The position numbers and the translations under genes are program-made. The notes under the pieces were generated by a model. That model saw only the letters and a program-made list of their open reading frames with translations, ran no database searches and was not told the DNA's origin. 64,000 bases of DNA from RUG369 sp050949645 (lineage in GTDB: Bacteria; Planctomycetota; Planctomycetia; Pirellulales; Thermoguttaceae): the NCBI GenBank assembly GCA_050949645.1, contig JBMNGC010000001.1, positions 310,001-374,000 on the forward strand, read 5' to 3'. Positions 1 through 8,490 of this stretch are shown piece by piece; positions within the stretch are counted from its first letter, which is position 1, and each line of letters opens with the position of its first letter.

Positions 1-783
1 CTCAAGCGACTCCTCGTTGGAGGAATGGAACGCGTTTTTGAAATAGGACGCGTCTATCGCAATGAAGGGATTGATCAGACGCACAACCCTGAGTTTACGC
101 TCATGGAGCTCTATCAGGCGTACGGCGATTACAATTCGATGATGGATATTACGGAGAAGATCATCTGCAACGCGATTAAAGCGACGGGGCAGGACTTCGT
201 TCTTCCGTGGGGCGGTCAGGATATCGATTTTACGCCACCCTTCAAGCGCAAGCCTTATTTCGAGGCGCTCGCCGACTGCACGGGAATCGATCCTTACGAC
301 GACGCGGCGGTCGTCGCTTACGCTAAGGAAATCGGAATCGAAGACGCCGGTAAGAAGCACGTCGACGTCCTTCGCAACGATATCTTTGAAGAGAAGGTTG
401 AAGACACGCTCGTCGGTCCAGTCTTTATTATTGATTATCCCGCAAGCATCTGCCCGCTCACGAAGCGGAAGCGCTCCAATCCTGACATAGCAGAGCGTTT
501 TGAGCTCTTCGTTCGCGGTTGCGAGCTTGCCAACGCCTACACGGAGCTCAACGACCCCGATCTGCAGGAGAAACTCTTCCGCAGTCAACTCGAGGGTCAG
601 GCGGAAGAGGATTCCATGGCGAAGATGGATCACGATTTCGTCCGCGCGCTTCGATACGCGATGCCGCCAACTGGCGGTCTGGGGATCGGGATCGACCGAC
701 TCTGCATGATGCTCACGAATACGACCAGTATTCGCGAAGTTATTCTTTTCCCGCTTCTTAGACCGGAAGTCTTTGACGCGTAA
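1..783 (+). CDS. lysS: Lysyl-tRNA synthetase, class II, C-terminal part (5' end outside window)
   Basis: This enzyme charges tRNA-Lys with lysine in the cytoplasm. The frame is already open at base 1, so the gene is truncated by the window edge and 260 codons remain. The visible part is the class II catalytic core: motif 2 around RVYRNEGIDQTHNPEFT, the lysine-pocket stretch ending in HNPEFTLMELY, and motif 3 GGLGIGIDRLCMML near the C-terminus, followed by the usual ILFPLLRP ending. The OB-fold anticodon domain must lie upstream. AspRS and AsnRS share the fold, but the GLGIGIDRL motif 3 and the ending fit LysRS best. It ends 118 bases before the ABC permease gene with no obvious terminator between them. 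Confidence 0.93.
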   Translation, partial: LKRLLVGGMERVFEIGRVYRNEGIDQTHNPEFTLMELYQAYGDYNSMMDITEKIICNAIKATGQDFVLPWGGQDIDFTPPFKRKPYFEALADCTGIDPYDDAAVVAYAKEIGIEDAGKKHVDVLRNDIFEEKVEDTLVGPVFIIDYPASICPLTKRKRSNPDIAERFELFVRGCELANAYTELNDPDLQEKLFRSQLEGQAEEDSMAKMDHDFVRALRYAMPPTGGLGIGIDRLCMMLTNTTSIREVILFPLLRPEVFDA

Positions 784-901
784 CTTATTTGGCGGCGCTC
801 CGAAACTAACCGCGGATCATTGGACGTTTTAGCGCTCGTTTGCTGAATTTCCTCGCGTATAACGCGCTCGACCAGACGTCCAGCGGAGAGAACAAAGGAT
901 T

Positions 902-2692
902 ATGTACAAGCTGTTGTTGATATGGCGCTATCTTTTGACTCGCCGAATCGCGCTTTTAAGCGTAGGCGGCGTGGCGATCAGCGTCGCCATTATGATGATT
1001 GTGAACGCCATCATGCTGGGCTTCAGCCGCGAAATGGAGAATCGTATCCATGGCGCGCTTTCCGACGTCACGATCAGCTCCCGCTCAAGCCTGCGAGGAT
1101 TTGACGACGTTGACGCAAGGATTCGCGACGTCTACGAGATCGCCGGCGACCTCGTCGAGGCGGCGACTCCGACCGTCGCGACGCCCGGTCTTCTGAGCTA
1201 TGAATACAACCACGGCGAGGTCATAACGCGCCAGGTTCAGATTGTTGGGATCGACGCGGCTTCCAATGAGAAAGTTACCGCAATTTCCCAATATCTTCAG
1301 CATCCTGAGAATCGCCAAAAGCTTTCTTTCGATCTCCGGGAAGACGGCTACGACATTAGCAACCCCCTCTTTGGCGACGACGGAACCGTTCGTCCGCGTC
1401 TCGCCGACGCCGGATGGAAGAAGCGTCGCGCTGACGCCAAGTACGAAAAATATCGCTGGCAGGAACAGCAACGGCGTCGCGAAGCTTATGCGCAATCGCG
1501 CAAGCCGGATTCCGCGCCCGAGATGGACGTCGTCGACTATACTCGCGAGAACGCCGTTGAGAGCGCGTCAGTTTCCCAAGGGGAAGATCCTTATGCCGCG
1601 GCGCTCGACAATCTTCCCACCGCGCCGTCTTACGACGAGGAGGAGACGATCGCTTCAGACGATTCTGATCCGTCCTCGCTCCTCGACGCGACGAGCGAAG
1701 AATTCGCAAATTCGACCCCGAGCGCGCCAAGTTCTCTTATCGGAACCCCCTTTGACGGTTTCGAAGCGTTTCAGACAGAAATAGATAAAGAAACGATGCA
1801 GGAGACGGGCGTGATCCTGGGAATTGGCACGATTTCCGGCATGCGTCGCAAACGGCTCAATACAGAGACGGGTAAGGAAGAGATTCGCGAATCTCTCGCG
1901 ACGATTCCCGGCGCGGACGTTACGCTTTCTTTCCTCGCAGCGTCGACGGAGAACGCGTTGCCGTCGATCGTATACGACCGCTTTACGATCGTTGATCTCT
2001 ACGAATGTCACATGGCGGAATACGACGATACGTTTGTCTATGTTCCGATCGAGAAGCTGCAGGAGCTTCGTGGCATGATTGCGCCCGACGGTACGCGGAT
2101 GGCGACGCAGATTCTTATCAAAGCGAAGCCTGGCGTTAAGATCGAAGAGCTCCGCGATCGCATCAGCGCGAGCGATCGCTTTCCTGAACAGCTCTTTGAC
2201 GTCGAGACTTGGAAGGATCAGCAGGCGACGACGCTCGCCGCCGTTGCGACGGAACTTTCGCTCCTTAATGTCGTGCTCTTTCTCTCGTGCGGGGGGGCGG
2301 GCTTCTGCATCCTTGCGATCTTTTATATGATCGTTGTTGATAAGAAACGTGACGTTGGTATTTTGAAGTCCCTTGGCGCGGGGAGTTACGGGATTTTACA
2401 GATCTTTCTCTTTTACGCGCTTGCACTCGGACTCGTTGGGATCGCATTCGGAATGACGCTCGCGTTTTGGTTTATCGCGCATATCCAGGAGATCGCCGAT
2501 TTCCTCTCGCGGCTCATGGGACACGAGGTCTTCGATCCGGCGATCTATATGTTTACCAAGGTGCCCGCGATTATCGATCCTTGGACTGTCTTCTGGATCG
2601 ACGTCGGCGCGCTTGTCGTCGCGGCGGCTGCGAGCGTTTTTCCTGCAATTACCGCCGCGCGGCTCAAGCCGGTCGACACGTTGCGCGTGTGA
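902..2692 (+). CDS. LolC/LolE-like ABC transporter permease (FtsX family)
   Basis: Predicted inner-membrane permease of a LolCDE/MacB-type ABC system, likely moving lipoproteins or another amphiphile toward the outer membrane with the ATPase encoded next to it. The 596-residue product has one N-terminal membrane segment (about 18-40), a large periplasmic region, and an FtsX-type block of three membrane segments (about 450-475, 500-525, 565-587) containing KKRDVGILKSLGA, a hallmark of the family. Residues about 195-300 form an acidic, serine-rich stretch that is not expected in LolC. The ATG is preceded by AAAGGA. A second permease (LolE) is not present here, so the pump could be a homodimer. 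The family assignment is firm; the substrate is inferred. Confidence 0.85.
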   Translation: MYKLLLIWRYLLTRRIALLSVGGVAISVAIMMIVNAIMLGFSREMENRIHGALSDVTISSRSSLRGFDDVDARIRDVYEIAGDLVEAATPTVATPGLLSYEYNHGEVITRQVQIVGIDAASNEKVTAISQYLQHPENRQKLSFDLREDGYDISNPLFGDDGTVRPRLADAGWKKRRADAKYEKYRWQEQQRRREAYAQSRKPDSAPEMDVVDYTRENAVESASVSQGEDPYAAALDNLPTAPSYDEEETIASDDSDPSSLLDATSEEFANSTPSAPSSLIGTPFDGFEAFQTEIDKETMQETGVILGIGTISGMRRKRLNTETGKEEIRESLATIPGADVTLSFLAASTENALPSIVYDRFTIVDLYECHMAEYDDTFVYVPIEKLQELRGMIAPDGTRMATQILIKAKPGVKIEELRDRISASDRFPEQLFDVETWKDQQATTLAAVATELSLLNVVLFLSCGGAGFCILAIFYMIVVDKKRDVGILKSLGAGSYGILQIFLFYALALGLVGIAFGMTLAFWFIAHIQEIADFLSRLMGHEVFDPAIYMFTKVPAIIDPWTVFWIDVGALVVAAAASVFPAITAARLKPVDTLRV

Positions 2693-2712
2693 CGTATTAG
2701 CGCGAACTCCGA

Positions 2713-3804
2713 ATGGCGAAACTTCGACGAACATCGTCGGGTAAAGAAACAAAGGCGAAGACCGTGCAGAATATTGACGACCCTAAAAACAAGGACGCTA
2801 AAATTCTCGCGTCGTTGAGAAGACGAACGCCAAATGACGAGACGTTTGAGGCGCCCGACGACAGTTCGTCCCACGAGGACGTCCAGGAGGACTCCGACGC
2901 TCGGAGCCGGGTCGACGCGTTGCGCCGTTTGCGCGTTTCCAAAGCGCCGATGACTCCGATGAGCGCCGTGAGTCCGACGATCAGTCAACTTCGTCGCGAG
3001 GTCGATGAAGAATATGACGGTTCATTCGCCCAGGAATCATCCGCCGAGCGTCCGACAACTTCTACGTCGTCCCCTGAGCGCGTCGACAACCATCCTCCCG
3101 GCGACGTCATGACCGTGTCGAAGCTCCATAAGGGCTACGTGATAGGCAAGAAGAAGGTGCCCGTCTTAAGGGGCGTCGATCTTACGGTACATAAGGGCGA
3201 GTTTCTTGCGATCGTTGGTCAAAGCGGCTCGGGCAAGAGCACTCTCTTGCATCTTATGGGCACGCTCGATACTCCCGATTCCGGAACAATTTACTTCGAC
3301 GGTCAGCGAATTGACAATCTCCCGATAAGTCAGCGCGACGTTTTGCGCAACCATTATATCGGGATGATTTTTCAATTTTATCATCTTTTGCCGGAGCTCA
3401 CCGTTCTTGAAAATGTGCTGGCGCCGCTGATGATCCGCGACAGCGTCTGGAAATATCTCAGCAACAAACGCCGTTATACGAAGAAAGCGGAAGAGATCCT
3501 CGATCTCGTTGGACTCTCCCACCGTCTGCGTCATCGTCCTAACGAACTTTCCGGCGGAGAAATGCAGCGCGCGTCGATTGCGCGAGCGCTGATTTCCAGT
3601 CCGCGTTTGCTCCTTGCGGACGAGCCAACCGGGAACCTCGATTCCAAGACGTCCGCGGGCGTCCTTGATCTCATGAGAAAATTGAATAAAGAAAAAGGGA
3701 TAACCATCGTCATGGTGACGCACGACATGGGGCAGGCGCGCGACGCTGATCGTTCGATTCGAATTGTCGACGGTCAGGTCGTCGAGGAGCGATTCGGCGC
3801 CTGA
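2713..3804 (+). CDS. LolD-like ABC transporter ATP-binding protein with long N-terminal extension
   Basis: ATPase partner of the upstream permease, only 20 bases away, so probably co-transcribed. The ABC domain starts near residue 133 (MTVSKLHKGYVIG, ATG at 3109) and shows Walker A GQSGSGKST, signature LSGGEMQRASIARAL, Walker B LLLADEPTGNLD and the switch histidine in VMVTHDM, all canonical. The first ~130 residues are polar, rich in Ser, Asp, Glu and Arg, and match no domain I recognise. Either translation starts at 2713 and the protein has a disordered N-terminal tail, or it starts at 3109 and the tail is untranslated. The uninterrupted frame and short distance to the permease favour 2713. 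LolD, MacB and FtsE ATPases cannot be separated by motif alone; the FtsX-type partner supports LolD/MacB. Confidence 0.86.
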   Translation: MAKLRRTSSGKETKAKTVQNIDDPKNKDAKILASLRRRTPNDETFEAPDDSSSHEDVQEDSDARSRVDALRRLRVSKAPMTPMSAVSPTISQLRREVDEEYDGSFAQESSAERPTTSTSSPERVDNHPPGDVMTVSKLHKGYVIGKKKVPVLRGVDLTVHKGEFLAIVGQSGSGKSTLLHLMGTLDTPDSGTIYFDGQRIDNLPISQRDVLRNHYIGMIFQFYHLLPELTVLENVLAPLMIRDSVWKYLSNKRRYTKKAEEILDLVGLSHRLRHRPNELSGGEMQRASIARALISSPRLLLADEPTGNLDSKTSAGVLDLMRKLNKEKGITIVMVTHDMGQARDADRSIRIVDGQVVEERFGA

Positions 3805-3856
3805 TCTGTTTTTCTTTTGGCTCTGTTAAATTTTTTGAGCAACTCTGTTCGATAGC

Positions 3857-3884
3857 TTGAATTCCTGTCGATGATCGATAGAAT
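3857..3884 (+). promoter_or_regulatory. Sigma-70-type promoter for ilvE
   Basis: TTGAAT (3857-3862), 16-base spacer, TAGAAT (3879-3884). It lies in the 239-base gap after the ABC ATPase, and transcription would start near 3891, giving a ~150-base leader before ilvE. The leader holds a short TTGAGA/TCTCAA hairpin (3924-3946). Confidence 0.5.
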
Positions 3885-4043
3885 CAGTTGGACGAAACTC
3901 CCCGTTAAGGGTTCCGTCGCAACTTGAGAAACTCCCTGAGTCTCAACGCTATTCTGCGCGGACGTCGACGGGTTGTTAAAGGGGCCTTGCAGGCGATTCC
4001 AACCTGGTTCGCGTCTGTTCGGCATTTAGGAAAGGCTTGGCAA

Positions 4044-4919
4044 ATGTCCATCAAGATTTTTCTCGACGGTCAGATAGTTGATAAAGAAGACGCGAAGGTT
4101 AGCGTTTTCGACCATGGATTTTTGTATGGCGACGGCGTTTTCGAAGGGATCCGTTGTTACAACGGCAAAATCTTCCGCGAGAAACAGCACATTGATCGTC
4201 TTTGGGAATCTGCAAAGACCGTCGATATCCAGATCCCGATGACGAAGCAGGAGATGGTTAAGGCGATCAACGACACCCTTGAAGCGAACGGTTTTACCGA
4301 CGCGTACATTCGTCTCGTCGTCTCGCGCGGACCAGGGAACCTTGGAATTGACCCTCGCTCTTGCTCCAAACCTTCAGTGGTCGTGATCGCGCAGGCGCTC
4401 TCTCTGTATCCTGAAGAGTTTTATGAAAAAGGTATTAAGATCGTTACGGCCAGTACGATCCGTAATCCTTCCGACTCGCTGAGCCCTCGCGTTAAGTCTC
4501 TCAACTACCTCAATAACATCATGGCGAAGCTCGAAGCGCGCGTTGCCGGATGTGAAGAGGCGTTGATGCTCAATCATAAGGGCGACGTCTGCGAATGCAC
4601 CGGCGACAACATCTTTGTTGTTCGCCGCCAGAAACTTATGACTCCTCCGATTGACGCGTGCATTCTCGAAGGCGTGACGCGCAACGTTGTGATCGAAATC
4701 TGCGATGAGCTCGGACTCGAATGCGCCGAGACGGCGTTTACGCGACACGACGTTTATACGGCGGACGAGTGTTTCCTCACGGGCACCGCCGCCGAGCTGA
4801 TTCCCGTGGTGGCCGTCGACGGTCGCTCGATTGGGGACGGGAAGCCCGGCAAGATCACCAATCAGATTTTCGCCGCTTTCGCCGACTTCGTGCGTCGCGA
4901 CGACTCCAAGATCGATTGA
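4044..4919 (+). CDS. ilvE: Branched-chain amino acid aminotransferase
   Basis: PLP enzyme that transaminates leucine, isoleucine and valine with 2-oxoglutarate, the last step of their synthesis. The product is 291 residues, close to the ~300 usual for class IV aminotransferases. Visible family motifs are FDHGFLYGDGVFEGIR near the start, the PLP lysine in RVKSLNYLNNIMAKLEA, CTGDNIFVV, and the ending ECFLTGTAAELIPV. The frame is open 40 codons further upstream, but ATG 4044 has AGGAAAGG just before it and gives the normal N-terminus. D-amino-acid aminotransferase and aminodeoxychorismate lyase share the fold; the lysine-region sequence fits IlvE best. A promoter lies upstream and a strong hairpin follows. 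Confidence 0.92.
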   Translation: MSIKIFLDGQIVDKEDAKVSVFDHGFLYGDGVFEGIRCYNGKIFREKQHIDRLWESAKTVDIQIPMTKQEMVKAINDTLEANGFTDAYIRLVVSRGPGNLGIDPRSCSKPSVVVIAQALSLYPEEFYEKGIKIVTASTIRNPSDSLSPRVKSLNYLNNIMAKLEARVAGCEEALMLNHKGDVCECTGDNIFVVRRQKLMTPPIDACILEGVTRNVVIEICDELGLECAETAFTRHDVYTADECFLTGTAAELIPVVAVDGRSIGDGKPGKITNQIFAAFADFVRRDDSKID

Positions 4920-4951
4920 TCATGGGACACGTCGACTGGTTTTGATTACAG

Positions 4952-5003
4952 CTCCCGTTGGTCGTCTTATCCTCATAAGCATATGACCGACGGGAGTTCT
5001 TTA
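4952..5003 (+). terminator. Nested hairpin after ilvE, probable terminator
   Basis: A 12-base-pair outer stem (CTCCCGTTGGTC 4952-4963 with GACCGACGGGAG 4985-4996, one G-T pair) encloses a second hairpin (CTTAT 4966-4970 / ATAAG 4975-4979) and is followed by TTCTTTAT. It separates ilvE from aroK. Confidence 0.6.
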
Positions 5004-5035
5004 TGATATGATTGTGATATTTAAAGGGCGCCCCC

Positions 5036-5578
5036 GTGACTGGTAGGAATAAGATAACGCTTATTGGTTATCGAGCCACTGGAAAATCAACAGTGGGCAA
5101 GCGTCTTTCAGAGCGATTAAATATTCCGTACGCCGACGCCGACGACGTGATCGAAGAACGCGCCTGCAAGACGATCGCGGCGATTTTCAGCGAGGACGGA
5201 GAACCCAGTTTCCGGGATCTCGAAGCGCGAGTCGTCGCAGAGCTTCTTTCTTCGCCAGACCCGCTCGTCCTTGCGACAGGCGGGGGCGCGCCGATGCGCG
5301 AGTCGACGCGCCTAGTACTGAAAGAACGTTCCGTCGTTATCTGGCTTACCGCGTCTGTCGACACAATCGCGGCGCGAATGCATGGCGACGCTAGAACGGC
5401 GTCTTCGCGTCCAACGCTCACCAACGCGCAGTCGCCGGTCGCTGAAATCTCGGCGGTTCTCAACCAACGCGAGCCTCTTTATCGCGCCGCAGCGACATTC
5501 GAGGTTGACACGGAGCATCGCTCTATTGACGAGGTTGTCGACGAAATTCTCCGCTTGGCGCCCCACGTTTTTAAATGA
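5036..5578 (+). CDS. aroK: Shikimate kinase
   Basis: Phosphorylates shikimate to shikimate 3-phosphate with ATP, in the chorismate pathway. The product has 180 residues, typical for the family. Walker A is GYRATGKST; the shikimate-binding Asp lies in DADDVIEE; the substrate-loop triple glycine is ATGGGAP; a lid region with arginines follows. The start is GTG at 5036 with AAAGGG eight bases upstream; no in-frame ATG gives a complete P-loop N-terminus. A terminator-like structure separates it from ilvE. Confidence 0.92.
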   Translation: MTGRNKITLIGYRATGKSTVGKRLSERLNIPYADADDVIEERACKTIAAIFSEDGEPSFRDLEARVVAELLSSPDPLVLATGGGAPMRESTRLVLKERSVVIWLTASVDTIAARMHGDARTASSRPTLTNAQSPVAEISAVLNQREPLYRAAATFEVDTEHRSIDEVVDEILRLAPHVFK

Positions 5579-5621
5579 CGCCCCTTCCTTCTATTGTGCG
5601 ACTACGCGAGCTTTGAATCGT

Positions 5622-6707
5622 ATGCCGTCTCCTTTTTTCACACGCTATTTCTTCGATTGGTTTGCGACGCAGACTGTGACTCGCGCCCAGCAGATGGTCG
5701 TCGACGAGGTCAAATCGCGTGTTGAGGCTGGAGATTTGGGGGATTACGAAGGCGTTCTCTTCAAAAATGCGTTCAAAGGGGGCCGTGAACACCGTCGAAT
5801 GACGGACGTCGATCTCGGAGTCGTTGTCGCAACGAAGGCGGAGATCGTCGGACTGCTCGATAAAATGGGCTCGCTGAGGAAAACCCGAGGCGATTCCTTC
5901 AAATATTATTTCGGAACTTGGAAAGGTCGCAAAATAGCGATTGTCGAGTCCGGGGAAGGGCGGGACGCGTCGCGACGCGCTGCGGAAGCTCTTCTGCAGG
6001 CATTTCGACCCGCGCGAGTCGCGTCTGTCGGTTTTGCGATTCCACTTGTAGCCTCATTGCGTAATTTGACGCTCTTCGTGCCCGACTGCCTCGTTTCGGA
6101 GGAAGGCGAGACGTTTGATCTTCGTCGACGCGCGCTAGCCGTCGAGTCGGAAGAATCTCCGGACGCGCCGCCAGAGTCGAACGATTCAGAGGATTCAAAG
6201 GATTCGACCGAGTCGCATTCCGCCAACGCAGACGTCGACTCTACCGAGCACGCCGTGATTGCGAGCGCCGAAGCGTCGACGGACGTCCCCAACGCGACCA
6301 TCGATAGTCCCATGGCGGAGTTCATGTCGCGTTTTTCTACCGGAGCGCTCTTGAGTCTCAGCGCAAGTCGTCCCAGCGAGGAGCAGAAGGTAGGGATGAG
6401 CGCGTACGATCGCGCGACATGGGGAGTCGCCGAGGTCTGTTATGCGGCGCGCGTTCCATTCCTGCCCCTGCGCGTGATCTATGATCTTAAGTCGCTCAAA
6501 GTGAGCGCCGAAGCAAAGCGTGTCTCTAAGAACAATCAGACATTGGCGCGTTCCCTTGGCGCGTTCCTCGGCGCTGCCGTGAAGAAACCGTCTTCCGTCG
6601 TCGACGTCTATAAGGTCAAGGAAAATGAATTGCAAGCCGCCGACAAACTTGCCGACGCTCTCTGCCGAATTTTGGCGGAAGTCGACGTTTCCGAGCATAC
6701 CGACTAA
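5622..6707 (+). CDS. Nucleoside phosphorylase/nucleosidase-fold protein
   Basis: Member of the PNP/UDP phosphorylase superfamily, closest in pattern to the MTA/SAH-nucleosidase group: VDLGVVVATKAEIVGLL opens the fold and AIVESGEGRDASRRAAEALLQAFRPARVASVGFAIPL matches the core VxSGxGxxxA...xxxxGFAxxL region. The 361-residue product is longer than usual (about 230-260) because of an ~85-residue N-terminal part and an acidic Ser/Asp/Glu insert near residues 180-225. ATG 5622 is chosen because frames extending upstream overlap aroK. The catalytic aspartate of the nucleosidases is not clearly visible, so substrate and activity are open; MTA/SAH nucleosidase, futalosine hydrolase or a non-catalytic relative are possible. 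It may be co-transcribed with the DUF58 gene 35 bases downstream. Confidence 0.6.
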   Translation: MPSPFFTRYFFDWFATQTVTRAQQMVVDEVKSRVEAGDLGDYEGVLFKNAFKGGREHRRMTDVDLGVVVATKAEIVGLLDKMGSLRKTRGDSFKYYFGTWKGRKIAIVESGEGRDASRRAAEALLQAFRPARVASVGFAIPLVASLRNLTLFVPDCLVSEEGETFDLRRRALAVESEESPDAPPESNDSEDSKDSTESHSANADVDSTEHAVIASAEASTDVPNATIDSPMAEFMSRFSTGALLSLSASRPSEEQKVGMSAYDRATWGVAEVCYAARVPFLPLRVIYDLKSLKVSAEAKRVSKNNQTLARSLGAFLGAAVKKPSSVVDVYKVKENELQAADKLADALCRILAEVDVSEHTD

Positions 6708-6742
6708 CTCGCGAGACGTCGGTATAGAAAGGTTTGACGATT

Positions 6743-8317
6743 GTGAATAAAAGTCCCGAACATTCTCGTCGCGCTAGAAGCAGTTTGAAGAACGCTCTTT
6801 TCGGTAAGAGGAAAGAGAGCAGAATTCGGGTAGCGATTGTCCGCGACGGGGTTGTGGTTCTCTTTGCGGCAGGACTTCTTGTCTTCAGCGCGGCGGCGCG
6901 CGGAACGAACCTCCTCCTGGCGCTCGGGGCGTTCTTTGTTGGCTTCCTAGGCGTCGACTATGCCTGGGGGTCTGCCATCCTTAAAAAACTTAGCGTTAAG
7001 CGAAGACTTCCCGATACTATTTACGCTGGCAAGCCTTTTTACGTTGAAATTGAACTCGACAGCGCTCAAATGACCACGCCTGCGTGGGCAATCGTCGTGG
7101 AGGACGAGTGGGATCCTGAGGATTCGCGCTTCGACGTCCCCGAGGAGCTCAAGAAACTCTCTCAACGGCGTAGCCGCGCTAAATCTCAGACTCCTGGCAC
7201 GAACGGAAAAACAGGAAAAACACAGAAAGGAAGCGCACGCGATAACAAAGCTCGCGACAAATCCGATAAGAAGAAGAAGCGCGAGTCCGGTTCTTCAGGC
7301 GAGATCGACGACTCGGCGGCGATTTGCGACGATACGCTTCGCCCGGTCGTCTATTTTCCGTCGATCTCCAAGAAGAAGCAGCTTAAGGAATATTACGTTG
7401 GCGTTATGATGCGTCGCGGTCGCCGCCGATTGGCTGCGCTGAACGTCTCAACGCGCTTTCCTTGCGGCTTTTTTCGCAATATGAAGCGTGTGCAGGCTCA
7501 TGAAGAAATCCTTATACTGCCGCGTACTGGCGTTCTTACCGACGAGTGGAACGCGTATGCCGGAAGCCTTACTCAGGAGACGAGCGTCGCGACGAGTTTA
7601 ACGGCGCGAGCTCCTGACGAGACCGTCTCGATCCGCGACTGGCGACAGGGCGATTCGAGCCGAACGATCGCATGGCGCGCGACAGCTAAGCGCAACCGTC
7701 TGCAAACGCGAGAGTTTGCAAAGCGCCGTACCCGAACCGTCGTCATTATTCTCGACCTCTACGACCCAAAAGCAGGGGAGGTCGGTACCAGAACGCGCGA
7801 TCCGGAGCTGTGGCGCCGCGTCGAGAAAGCGGTTTCCTTTACCGCGACGCTTGTTAACGAATGGTCGACTGCCGATTCACGGCTCGTCTTTACGATCAAT
7901 GGCGTCGAGCTTGACGATCTCGATTCTGACGCGGAGAGATCTCAGGCGGAAGAGGACGCGGTCAACGCGCTTCAACGCGACGAATGGAACGAGATTCTCG
8001 GCGGAAGCTCGACGCTGCGCGTTATGTCGCGCCTTGCGGTTGCCGTTGAGACGCGCGACGATCGCCTGGGAGAGGCGCTAGCCGCTGCGAGTTCACGCGC
8101 CCCTCGCGATGCGCAGATTGTTGTGATTTCCATCGGCGGTGGCCGTCGTTTGGCGGACGCCGGCTCGGAACTGCGCGCTGAATCTTCCTACGTCATAGAC
8201 GGAGAATCGCCTCTTGACTCTGGAAACGCTCGATTTATCGACGTTTCCTCGGAGAGCTTTGACAAGTTCTTCCAGTTGGATCTTGACTTCCAGGAATCCG
8301 ATTTTATGGCAGAATAA
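6743..8317 (+). CDS. DUF58 domain membrane protein
   Basis: DUF58 proteins usually sit beside MoxR ATPases and are thought to act in assembly or maturation of envelope proteins; no MoxR gene is next to this one. The ~524-residue product has two N-terminal membrane segments (about 35-55 and 60-80), then a soluble region with the DUF58 signature SIRDWRQGDSSRTIAWRATAKR (GD..R.I.W..TA) followed by a VVIILDLYD strand resembling a vWA start. Residues about 140-190 are a Lys/Ser/Gly-rich insert. GTG 6743 has AGAAAGG ten bases upstream; a TTG at 6734 is in frame but only one base from that site. Confidence 0.82.
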   Translation: MNKSPEHSRRARSSLKNALFGKRKESRIRVAIVRDGVVVLFAAGLLVFSAAARGTNLLLALGAFFVGFLGVDYAWGSAILKKLSVKRRLPDTIYAGKPFYVEIELDSAQMTTPAWAIVVEDEWDPEDSRFDVPEELKKLSQRRSRAKSQTPGTNGKTGKTQKGSARDNKARDKSDKKKKRESGSSGEIDDSAAICDDTLRPVVYFPSISKKKQLKEYYVGVMMRRGRRRLAALNVSTRFPCGFFRNMKRVQAHEEILILPRTGVLTDEWNAYAGSLTQETSVATSLTARAPDETVSIRDWRQGDSSRTIAWRATAKRNRLQTREFAKRRTRTVVIILDLYDPKAGEVGTRTRDPELWRRVEKAVSFTATLVNEWSTADSRLVFTINGVELDDLDSDAERSQAEEDAVNALQRDEWNEILGGSSTLRVMSRLAVAVETRDDRLGEALAAASSRAPRDAQIVVISIGGGRRLADAGSELRAESSYVIDGESPLDSGNARFIDVSSESFDKFFQLDLDFQESDFMAE

Positions 8318-8334
8318 GGTCTGATTTTCGGAAT

Positions 8335-8376
8335 AGGAGGGATGGCTGAAGATTTAGCCGGCCATGAAAACCTCCT
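8335..8376 (+). other. Inverted repeat between DUF58 and acyltransferase genes
   Basis: AGGAGG (8335-8340) pairs with CCTCCT (8371-8376), enclosing GGCT (8344-8347)/AGCC (8356-8359). There is no T-run, so it is more likely an RNA fold between the two genes than a terminator. The AGGAGG is not positioned for any start codon. Confidence 0.4.
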
Positions 8377-8490
8377 TGCGCCCGCGTCGGTAAGCCGTTG
8401 TCGTCCTTGGTAGGAGCAATGAACAACCCGAGTTATAACGGGCTTGAAAAGAAACCTTTCAGAGCCGTTGTTAAAACGAGGAAAACAGTT

